Origin: Cladopsammia gracilis | Taxonomy: Eukaryota > Cnidaria > Anthozoa > Scleractinia > Dendrophylliidae | Assembly: GCA_022457155.1 (NCBI GenBank) | Contig: JAJGOT010000089.1 | Location: forward strand, 520,001 to 584,000 | DNA: 64,000 bases | Reading direction: 5' to 3' | Shown: positions 55,001 to 64,000 of the stretch, piece by piece | Layout of the letters: each line of letters starts with the position of its first letter | Position numbering within the stretch: position 1 is the stretch's first letter | The notes under the pieces: model-generated | Database searches by the model: none | The model's input: only the letters and a program-made list of their open reading frames with translations | What the model was told of the DNA's origin: nothing | Translations under genes and position numbers: made by a program

Positions 55001-55185
55001 ACAGCTATTTCAATTAACGTTGTCGGATGAAAAACGCTCAAAGCCAAGACCGCAAGGTGGTATGGGATTTATATGCATAAACCTTCACCACAACTGCTAT
55101 TAACAACTATCCATACTACCTTGTGGTCTTGGCTTGTAGGCTTTGAGCTTTCATCCGACAACGTTGATTGAAATAGCTGTATATT
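55001..55185. mobile_element. Palindromic MITE
   Basis: atacagctatttcaattaac and gttgtcggatga pair with the inverse at 55150-55185; the inner stem ctcaaagccaagaccgcaag also pairs. Arms ~75 bp, loop ~40 bp. Confidence 0.75.
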
Positions 55186-55189
55186 ACTT

Positions 55190-57070
55190 AACAAACAATA
55201 ATACAGATACCAAGGAGACAGCTCCACGTTGTTATGTCTAAACTTGTAAATTGTGGCATCCATGTTCTGTCAGTTCATAAAAATTGCAAGTTTTGTTTTC
55301 CTTATAAATTGCTTAAAAATCAATCGATTTTGTGCTCTGACCTTAAAACAGTATTTAATCAGTTTAGTTAGCTGATTGATAAGCTTTTTTTAATTAGTTG
55401 ATAAATAATATTATTAATGCTACAGTAGCTAGTTGCTTAATTTGTAATCAGTATATAATTTTAGATAGTTTTATATCTAATGATATAGCTTTAGTTACTA
55501 GTTAACTTGCTCCAATGGTAACTTATTGTTGGTTTAGCCTGCGTGACAGGCACTTTATGGGCCAAGCGGGGGCGAGCAAAGCATGTCACGTGAAGACTTA
55601 AGTGGATCCAAGCAGGGCAAGCAAAGCATGTCTCGCGAGGAGCCAAGCAGGGCGAGCGAAGCATTTCGTGCGATGTTGGCTAATGTACTATGTTTATTAT
55701 TTAAGTTACCTAATTAGTTTAGATAGTCAGTTATAATATTTAGTTAATTGAAAAATGTATTTTGTTTTATTCCCCTAAGCCTCGATCAGAGTCAAGTAAG
55801 AATTGTAATATATTGAAATTATAGCCTATCTGTTCAGTTGAACCTTCTTTTTTGGTTGGTTAATTAAATAGCCAGATAGTTAATTAGTTTAGTTAGAAGT
55901 CAAGTTAGCTTAGTTTGGTTAGCTGACCCTTTCACTCGCAGAGTCAATTATCAGAGACATGTCATGTAGTTCTAACTCTTGAGTCTGTTGACGAAATCCT
56001 ACATGCAGTACTTTTGCATGGTACAAAACGTTGTAATTGGATAGCTGTAATCGGACACCCACATTACTGCGTGCCAATTACTTATTACAAAATAGCCACA
56101 CAGATGACCGATCGCAATCGAGAATTTTATTATTGATACGATTAATTAACTTAGGAAAATGGTCAAATCTATTGTACTCGAACAGGACCCACCATTTTAC
56201 AAAAAAGACTGGTGGTCGCTTTATGTCCCCCTCTCCCCCGCCTAAAAAGATGGTGTCTAGTTGGTATAACCCCCATTCTATCAGAAGTAGCAACTGAGAA
56301 AAAGATTTAAATCTTCCTGTGCCGTTTTACCAGCAATGCAAGCTTCATGCACACAGAATATTTAAGTCTCATCTCCAATTTTTAGGCCAAAAAAATTAGT
56401 CCATTACACTCATTAGATAGGTGGTATCTTGCATAACCCCCCTACCCCTGCACAAGGTGGGTCCGCCTCGAGTATACTTGTTATGACCACTTCCCTTATA
56501 CATTTTAGTAAACACCTATGCTAGTTGATTAGTTTGATACATAGAGGTTATTCAGCATGAAGTTGTGTAATGCGGCTGAATTAATTTTTACGAAATCAAA
56601 AGGTGCACATAAAATGCGCATAAATCTGTGTAGCGCGTTTTTGTGAATGTAGACTTAAAATATTTTAAAATTGTAGCACTGAAATTTAGTTTCTCAGACG
56701 TTTCGAGGCTGCCTGCCTCTTCATCATTGAGTTTGAACGCAACTTAATTGAACTTAATTTTTACGAGTCGGTTTTTATTTTTACGAGACTTTAAATAAAT
56801 ACTGAATAAACATTACACACCTTTTCGCTGAATAAATTGTTTATTATACGACAGTAATCTTCTCCTAAAACTAAGTTTTTGAAGCTGTTTTTCCTAGCGC
56901 GCGGTCAGAAGAGTGTAATAACGTGTCATTAATTTAATTTAAAGCGTATTTGCGTATTTGTAAGTCTTAACTTTTTCTACTAGGTTTAATGTGCACGGCT
57001 CTTTAGAAGACCACTCTTTAGTGATAAGGACTCCGTGGATAAATAAAGTTATTGTATTGTAAGTTATTGT
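55190..57070. other. AT-rich intergenic stretch
   Basis: A GC-rich island at ~55555-55675 carries two to three repeats of 'ccaagcagggcgagc(a/g)aagcat'. No genes supported. Confidence 0.45.
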
Positions 57071-57073
57071 ATT

Positions 57074-57259
57074 GTATTTGCACTCTAGAATGCTATATCG
57101 AATAATAAGCTGATTTACTAGATGATCACCTTTAATTAGTTGCAAAGTTTAGCTTGTTAATTAAGCGTATTTGCACTCTAGAATGCTATGTTGAATAATA
57201 AGCTTATTTACTAGATGATCACTTTTAATTAGTTGCTAAGTTTAGCTTGTTAATTAAGA
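57074..57259. repeat. 93-bp tandem duplication
   Basis: Two copies starting gtatttgcactctagaatgc and ending gcttgttaattaag, with few differences. Confidence 0.85.
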
Positions 57260-57374
57260 TAAATCATTGTTAGTTAAAAAGTTTTGGTAGTTAATTGCAA
57301 AGCTTATAAGTTAGGTGGTGTAACTAGTTAATTAGTGTAGTTAGTGTTCATAAGCTAGTGTTGAAATTTCTGAA

Positions 57375-58920
57375 GCACTTTTTCTGTAGATTCAGTCACA
57401 GTCATTCAGTCATTGTCACTCAGTCAAACAATCAGTCAAACAGTTGGCCAGACAATCATTCAGCCACACAGTCATTTAGTCAGATAGTCAGACAGTCGGA
57501 CAGTTATTTTGTCAGTCAGATAGTCAGTCAGTCAAATAGTCATTCAGTCACATGGTCATTCAGTCAGATAGTCAGACAGTAATTCAGACCGCCATTAAGT
57601 CTGTCAGACAGTCAGACAGTCAAACAGTTGGCCAGACAGTCAGTCGGTTACACAGTCATTTAGTCAGAGTCAGTCAGACAGTCGGACAGTCAGTTAAACA
57701 GTAAGTCAGACAGTAATTCAGTCAGTCAGTAAGTCAATCAGTCAGATAGACAGTCGTCAGTCAGTCATTGAAACAGTCAGTCAAACGGACATTCACAGTC
57801 AGTCAGTCACATGGTCATTCAGTCAAACGGTCAGTTAGTCAGTAATTCAGACAGTCAGTATGTCAGACAGTCATTCAGTCAGATAGTCAGTCTTACAGTC
57901 AGTCAAACAGTTGGTCAGACTGTCAGTCTGAGTTAGTCATTTAGTCAGATAGTCGGACAGTCAGACAGTCATTTAGTCAAACAGTAATTCAGTCAGTAAG
58001 TCAATCAGTCAGATAGTCAGTCACATGGTCATTCAGTCAGATAGTCAGTCAGTCAGTCACATGGCCATTCAGTCAGATAGTCAGTCAGTCAATCATTGAA
58101 ACAGTCAGTTAAACTGTCATTCAGTCAGTCGGTCAGTCACATGGTCATTCAGTCAGATAGTCAGTCATTCAGACTGTAAGGCAGTTAGATAGTCAGAAAC
58201 AGTCATTCAGTCAGATAGTCAAACAGTTGGCCAGTCAGTTACACAGTCATTTAGTCAGTCAGTCAGACAGTCAGTCAGATAGTCAAGACGGTCAGTCACA
58301 GTCAGTCAGTGAAACAGTCAGTGAAACGTTCATTCAGTCAGTCAGTCAGTCAGATAGTCAGTCAGTCAGTTGGACAGTCGTTCAGACAGTTAGCCAGTCA
58401 TTGAAACAGTCAGTTAAACAGTCAGTCAGTCAGTCACATGGTTATTCGGTCAGACAGTCACATGGTCATTCAGTCAGATAGTCAGACAGTCAGTAATTAA
58501 AATGGTCATGCAGTCTGTCAGACAGAGACAGTCAAACAGTTGGCCAGACAGCCAGTCGGTGACAGTCATAGTTAAACAGTGAGACAGTAATTCAGTCAGT
58601 AAGTCAATCAGACAGATAGTCAGTCAGTCAGTCACATGGTCATTCAGTCAGATAACCAGTCAGACAGTCAGTAATTCAGACAGTCATTCAGCCTGTAAGG
58701 CAGATAGTCAGTCACAGTCACTCAGTCAGATAGTCTTACAAGTAGTCATTCAAACAGTCAGTCAGATAGTCAAATAGTCAGTCTGTCAAATAGAGAGTCA
58801 TTGACTTGGTCATTTAGTTAAGCAGTCAATCAGCTGTCAGTCAGTCTGTCAGTCATATAGTCAGTCAGACAGTGAGACAGTGATTCGGTCAAATGGTCAG
58901 TCAGTCAGTCAGTGTGGTTT
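57375..58920. repeat. 1.5-kb CAGT-type simple-sequence array
   Basis: Continuous variation of cagtcagtcagacagtcagatagtc with interspersed higher-order pieces such as gtcacatggtcattcagtc. The Ser/Gln-rich ORFs across it are translation artefacts. Confidence 0.92.
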
Positions 58921-59610
58921 AGTTAGAAGTTTAACTGCCAGCAGTCTTGCTGGGATGTTTTTATAGAAGGTATGTCTAGATAGTCCGATTTTATTGGTTT
59001 AATTGTTGGTTAGTTAACAAAGCTGGAACTTTGGGAGCTGCAAACTATCAGAATAATATTGTAATCTAAGTACAGCAGTTTTTATTGATTTATTGATCTA
59101 GATCTAATTATAAGAACGTACCCAACTTTATGAAAATAATTACATAATTTATAATAACATCCCGCATTCCCAACTTGTGAACACCCTTTCCCAAGAATTC
59201 TTGATATGCTTATCACAATTCAATAATATAAAAGGGGAGGGGGCAACAAGCTCATTTTTTAAACTTTGGTAACCTGTGACATCATGATGATGACCATAAC
59301 TTGTGGAACAATGACCGGGCATTTGTTTGATACCATTACTGTACCATTAACTGATGAAGAGTGGTGGTATGGATCAATGAAAGTGTAAGTACTGGAAATT
59401 AAAAGAAACTGCTGTAAGCCACCTAATGCAGTGATTGCTTTGTATTACATTGCACATCACTACTGCGCATAATTTCTTGCATCATAAGCAGACCTGCCAA
59501 GCCCCCTGGTCCCGCCGGGTACTCAGTTTTAACAAAGATCCCTCGGTTGGTCGGTTGGGTGGGGGTGTGTGGTGCGCTTCTTGAAACCCTTTGCCCTATA
59601 GACGTGTAAC
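58921..59610. other. Non-coding stretch
   Basis: No gene or repeat recognised. Confidence 0.4.
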
Positions 59611-59611
59611 T

Positions 59612-59840
59612 TAAAAAGTGTAACTTATGAATTCAAAGACACAAGCTGAATCTGGAGTGCATAATAGTCCAAGATCAGTTTTTAGAAAACCTCAATTTTC
59701 CCATACATTTTCTGTAATTTTGATACTGTCGAATTACAGAAAATGTATGGAGAAATCAAGGTTTTCTAAAAACCGATCATGGACTTCTTTGCACTCCAGA
59801 TTTTGTGCCATTGTTTCTTTGATTTTGTAAGTCTACACTT
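59612..59840. mobile_element. Palindromic MITE
   Basis: Arms of ~105 bp, including ctggagtgcataat, cagtttttagaaaacctca and catacattttctgtaatt, are repeated in inverse around a ~15-base loop. Confidence 0.8.
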
Positions 59841-60507
59841 TTCAAAGAGAAAGTGTCAAATATATGAATTCAGGAAGAATTAACTGGCTTTAAATTCCAA
59901 TACAAATCTTTGAATTTCGCACCATCTTGCCCAGATTACCCATGATGCAACTATGAGTGTGAACCTGTCTATTTATTTCAGACCAAAATATGTGATTTTC
60001 CATATCCTATTTCAGACAAACTGACTTGAAATTCGATACCTTATTTCAGACCAGTACATACACTCTGATACATTATCACAGCTGACCCAGAAGAAGGGTT
60101 CTCATGAAAGGGCTTCAAATTAAATTGCAGATGTCAATCATGCAACCTCACTTCCTCAAGCAATAATAATAAAACGTAGCTGCTTCTAAAAACCATACCC
60201 AATTCCAGACCAGAGTGCAGAAACGTACCCTTCAGACTAAAATGGCTCAAAAACCACACCCTTTGGAGCCACACATACACATACCTAATGCTTAAGATAA
60301 GGGAACCTTAACTACAAGGTTGGGGCTATGGAAGTGTTTCAAAGGCCATATAATTAGTTTCTTAACTTCCTTGGCTATGATGTTTGGTCATGTAAGTTCT
60401 GTTAATAAATGGTCCCATGAAATTTTATGAGTTACAACATTACTATAATTTTTATTTGGTAAGTCACGTGACCAGAACATAAAACCCCTTAAAACTCAAA
60501 CATCTTA

Positions 60508-60871
60508 AGGCGCTGTTACACCAAAATTGCCCAGTGTAACATATCCCGCAACAAACATTTCTCGCGATTTTTTTGTTGCCGCAATCGTTGCGAGAAGTAG
60601 AAGTCGGTTCTACTTTTCGCAATGATTCTCGCCACGCCGCAACGAATTTTTCAAGCGTTGCGTAGTGTAACACGTTTCCTGCAACTTGTGTCGCAACGTT
60701 TTGTGACTTTAGCCAATGAAATTGCTCCTTGCACCGTCGGGCGAGACAAATTGCAAGAAACATTGCCTAGTGTAACACCCTCCAGGCAACTTGTCTCGCA
60801 GCATCGCAACGCACGGTTTTTAGTTGTTGCGAGACAAGTTGCATGAAATATTGCCTAGTGTAACAGCGCCT
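60508..60871. mobile_element. Harbinger-like MITE (TTA target)
   Basis: Ends aggcgctgttacac and gtgtaacagcgcct are flanked by TTA at 60505-60507 and 60872-60874. The interior repeats tgcgagacaagttg and 'agtgtaacac' on both strands. Confidence 0.75.
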
Positions 60872-61180
60872 TTACATTTTTTCCCAATAAAACCTATATC
60901 TATCACTTAAGAATATCCTAACAAAAAATCTGTAGCATGGACTTGTTAAAATTCATGTTATTGAAAAAGCTATGATGTCATGAAGGTGTATTTTCATACA
61001 GGTTTTCTTTTTTTGTCTAAATGGTTATTCTATGCTACAGATGTTAAAAAAAGTTGAATTGCTTATGATTCACCAAAAAATGGATTTTTATCTCTTTTCC
61101 TTTGAATTTTTGTGCTTTTTCATTCTTCAAGAAGTTGGGGACTGAAACTTGTTGTGCATGTGCAAATTATGTTGATTTCC

Positions 61181-61403
61181 CGGGGGTGCTCGTCATACCT
61201 TTTAGGGGTCAAAATATGTAGGATCGGTGCCGGTAGAATTATCGCGGTACCTTTTAGGGTATTGAGCCCAAGAAATATGACGTGTTGTTTTAGAATAATT
61301 GGTACCTCTTAGGGGTAAAAATTCTTTTGAGACACGCCCATCAAACGAGATTCTGGTGGTACCTTTTAGGGTGTTTTTAAAAAATTTGCGATGAGCACCC
61401 CCG
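61181..61403. mobile_element. MITE with 'cgggggtgctc' ends
   Basis: cgggggtgctcgtcat and the inverse atgagcacccccg bound four copies of taccttttaggg. No clear target duplication. Confidence 0.6.
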
Positions 61404-61838
61404 TCATTTTTATATGTGAGTATACAAAAAAATGGATTAATGAATTTCGCAGATTTTTGCTTTTACATTTCCAGCGCACCATGGCCACCATTTTAAATAT
61501 TAAGACATCATACGGTTGTCTAATTGTTGCATACCAAAGAATGTTGATTCTTAACAATAGAGGCAAACATATGATGGCATAAAAATTCAAAATGGCAGTG
61601 TGTGCGAAATTTAAAGGCAAAAATAGGCAACATTCTCAATTTTTTTGTACACAGAAAAAAATATTTCCATTTGTTATTAAAATAATCATAATTTCGACTT
61701 TATTTCCAATATTTTAACGTCAATTTGTTATGGCAATGGAGGTTCCCTTTAAGGCATGCCACCCTTCTTGATCTGAAGGAATAATGGAAGACAGGTACAT
61801 GTATAATGATCTCCATTTGAACACTTTCTCCGTGTGGC

Positions 61839-63200
61839 TCATTTTTCAGTATGTTTTTTTACATGCCTACTGAGGTGACCTGCTTTTCTAAAATCCTTGC
61901 TGCAGTGAGGACAATGATACGGTTTCTCACCAGTGTGACACCTCAGATGGCTCTCTAAATTTGATGCACTTCCAAAGCATTCTTCACACTCAGTACATTG
62001 AAATGGTTTTTCACCGGTGTGTGTCATTTGATGTTTCTGCAGATCTGACGCCTGCCCAAAGCATTTGCCACAGTGTGAACACTTATGGGGCCGTATCCCA
62101 CTATGTTTAACCTTGACATGTCTCCTCAGATGCTGCGCTTGCCTGAAACACTTGTCACACTGAGAACATTTGAAAGGTTTTTCACCTGTGTGAATTCGTT
62201 TATGAGCTTGAAGGGTTGCATGCTCCTTAAATGTCTTTTTGCATTCATCGCAACTGTAAGGTTTCTCACCTGAGTGTGTCCTTTTGTGTACATGGAGATG
62301 TGATGCCTGGGAGAAAAACTTATTACAGTAGTTACATTTGTAAGGCTTAATACCAATATGTTTCTCCTTGACATGTCTGCTGAGATGTTGGGACTGGCTG
62401 AAGCACTTGTCACACCATGAACATTTATATGGCTTTTCTCCAGTATGCATCCTCTGATGACTGCTCAATCCTGATGCTCGTGTAAAACGCTTGCCACAAG
62501 TTTTACATTGAAAAGGTTTCTCACCTGTGTGAGTTCTGGTGTGTGCCTTGAGATTAGACGGCTGTTTAAATCCTAAGTTGCAGTAAGTGCATTTGTATGG
62601 CTTCTGAGCCATATGCTTTGCCCTGATATGATTTAAGAGATGCTGTGAGTTATTAAAGCCTTCATCGCATTGGTTACACGGGTAGGGGTTTTGGTCACTG
62701 TGCATTATTCTCTCGTGAATCTGCAAAGTAGCCTGCTGCACAAAACATCCATCACATTTTGTACACTTGAAAGGCCTTTCACCAGTGTGCGTTCTAAAAT
62801 GCACCTTCAGATGTAATGCCTTGGCAAAACACGTGCCGCACTGACTACATTTATAATTTGGCTTCTCATTGGAGTGGGATTGCAGGTGGCGCTTGAGATT
62901 GCCTTTTTTATTGAAGCACTTTTGACATTCAGAGCACTTAAAAAGCTGACACACATCACTTGGTCCTGTAGTGAGTGTCTTTGAAGAATGAGTGGCTTCA
63001 TTATTCTTGTCCCTTTTACCTTGTACAGGGAGTTTTTCAGCAGTGAGTGAATTTTCTTGCGTGACCCGACATACAGGCGGACAATGCTGTTCATCCTTGT
63101 GTGTGTTTCTACATTCATGGCTCTGCATATCAGATACAATATCAGACAAGGAGACCATGCTTGGTTCATCGATAGGTTCTGACTTTATTCCCAACTTTCC
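61839..63200 (-). CDS. C2H2 zinc-finger protein, terminal exon (13 fingers)
   Basis: One long frame on the minus strand codes for about 453 aa before TGA. A ~85-residue N-terminal part, starting KLGIKSEPIDEPSMVSLSD, carries an IKSE sumoylation-like motif. From FKCSECQKCFNKKGNLKRHL on there are 13 C2H2 fingers, most with TGEKP-type linkers; several use a longer H-x4-H spacing (RHVKEKH, NHIRAKH). Such proteins are usually nuclear DNA-binding regulators; the target is unknown. The frame runs upstream of the first ATG (MVSLSD) to a tttcattttgttag acceptor at 63201-63202, so this is an internal or last exon and the start codon lies outside the window or in an unlocated exon. Confidence 0.88.
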   Translation of the reverse strand, partial: GKLGIKSEPIDEPSMVSLSDIVSDMQSHECRNTHKDEQHCPPVCRVTQENSLTAEKLPVQGKRDKNNEATHSSKTLTTGPSDVCQLFKCSECQKCFNKKGNLKRHLQSHSNEKPNYKCSQCGTCFAKALHLKVHFRTHTGERPFKCTKCDGCFVQQATLQIHERIMHSDQNPYPCNQCDEGFNNSQHLLNHIRAKHMAQKPYKCTYCNLGFKQPSNLKAHTRTHTGEKPFQCKTCGKRFTRASGLSSHQRMHTGEKPYKCSWCDKCFSQSQHLSRHVKEKHIGIKPYKCNYCNKFFSQASHLHVHKRTHSGEKPYSCDECKKTFKEHATLQAHKRIHTGEKPFKCSQCDKCFRQAQHLRRHVKVKHSGIRPHKCSHCGKCFGQASDLQKHQMTHTGEKPFQCTECEECFGSASNLESHLRCHTGEKPYHCPHCSKDFRKAGHLSRHVKKHTEK

Positions 63201-63224
63201 CTAACAAAATGAAAAATGTTACAT

Positions 63225-63320
63225 TTCACAAAGGGGGAAGGGGGAGGGGGGAGGTGGGAGGTGGAGTAAATAGGGGGGGGGGGGCACAAAGTAAATAAGG
63301 GGATGGGGGAGGAAGGCTCC
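63225..63320. repeat. G-rich purine tract
   Basis: ggggaag/gggggag runs just upstream, on the zinc-finger coding strand, of the acceptor: a C/T-rich tract within the intron. Confidence 0.75.
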
Positions 63321-63466
63321 CCACACTTCCTATAATATGAAATATAATATGAAATTTAGGTAAATCCCATACATTTCCTATAAAATTATAAACGGTCATT
63401 ATGTTACACAAACAGATTGTATGGGCTCCCTGTGGTCTTAATTAACATAGATTTTGGCAATTTTAT

Positions 63467-63655
63467 TCCTTTGTTTTCTTTGCATTTAACGATCAGTTTG
63501 GGAAGCTATATCAAACACTCAAAAGAGTGTTTCATCAGGTATCCAAACACCTTGAAGTGGGTTAAAAAAACTTAGCTGTGCCTCATTTTTTTCAATGCAA
63601 TTCTTGTTGTTTGGATATCCTGATGAAACACCCTTCATCACATTTATTTTAATAT
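63467..63655. repeat. Repeat shared with 54828-55000
   Basis: tttaacgatcagtttggga, tatcaaacactc and a tttcatcaggtatcc/ggatatcctgatgaaa inverted pair, as in the copy downstream of the ROCO gene. Confidence 0.6.
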
Positions 63656-64000
63656 ACAGTATTTACTTGAAAGCTACTGAGCAGTACTTTCCTGTGGTAC
63701 TATTTGTTTCCAGATATGTCAAAATGACACTTGATAGTAAAGCCTTTTAATCAGTTTTATTACTGAATAAACTGACATTACAGCACCTGAGTTACACACC
63801 TCAAACATGGCACCACCCAGAGGACATACACGGTCATGTATGGTCAGCGCTAAATTATCTGTCATGATGTTGTTCGCTTGCTTCTCATTTACCAAGATAT
63901 TTCAGAGCAGTTTGGTCTAAAAAATAGCAAAAGCACCCATTATAAGTGGATAACATACATACACTGTCCCTCTTAAACACAGAGTGTTTAACATTTACAA

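Noticed and set aside
57358..58481. Ser/Gln-rich protein ORFs
   Set aside because: Artefacts of the CAGT-type simple repeat.
57375..58920. CRISPR-like array
   Set aside because: There are no constant repeats with unique spacers; it is a simple-sequence repeat in a eukaryotic genome.
61112..61312. 66-aa ORF
   Set aside because: It overlaps a MITE with taccttttaggg repeats and has no family-like pattern.

Overview
The window reads as animal nuclear DNA, most likely from an anthozoan cnidarian such as a stony coral (inference). It is AT-rich and intron-rich, with protein families typical of cnidarians (ROCO proteins, Penelope-like elements, CR1/L2-type LINEs) and densely nested MITEs. No rRNA, CRISPR or prokaryotic operon is seen.

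The main content is one large plus-strand gene, about 21.55-54.46 kb. I assembled it from 13 coding exons whose splice phases all agree, giving 4,431 nt and 1,476 aa plus stop. Its domain order is leucine-rich repeats, a Roc GTPase domain split by very acidic low-complexity inserts (one of about 88 residues, almost all Glu), a cysteine-rich C1/DC1- or ZZ-like zinc module on a phase-symmetric exon, COR, an OTU-type cysteine protease domain with its Cys and His in separate exons, and a C-terminal Death domain. A ROCO scaffold joined to a deubiquitinase-like and a Death domain suggests an innate-immune or cell-death regulator (inference). This is the best candidate for something undescribed. A second gene, on the minus strand at 61.8-63.2 kb, encodes 13 C2H2 zinc fingers, and its exon begins at a splice acceptor.

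Layout: 0-4.2 kb is a satellite-like array with a foldback element carrying seven short hairpins, a TA-flanked foldback and a foldback with a 9-bp target-site duplication. 4.2-8.8 kb is a decayed CR1/L2-like LINE cut by three DNA elements. 8.8-19.6 kb holds SINE, MITE and foldback DNA. 19.6-21.1 kb is a minus-strand L1-like LINE remnant. The ROCO introns hold a Penelope-like element (23.3-24.8 kb), a cluster of hammerhead-ribozyme units resembling retrozymes (25.6-26.3 kb), a 2.3-kb element with 9-bp duplications (29.1-31.4 kb), a Harbinger-like element (40.4-41.6 kb) and a SINE split by two insertions (52.3-53.3 kb). Beyond the gene lie palindromic MITEs and a 1.5-kb CAGT-type array (57.4-58.9 kb).

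Many insertions interrupt recognisable coding sequence or another repeat, so removing the insert and one duplicated target restores the host element. That allows boundaries, target duplications and relative ages to be read without a database. All family names come from motif recognition by eye; nothing was searched or computed.
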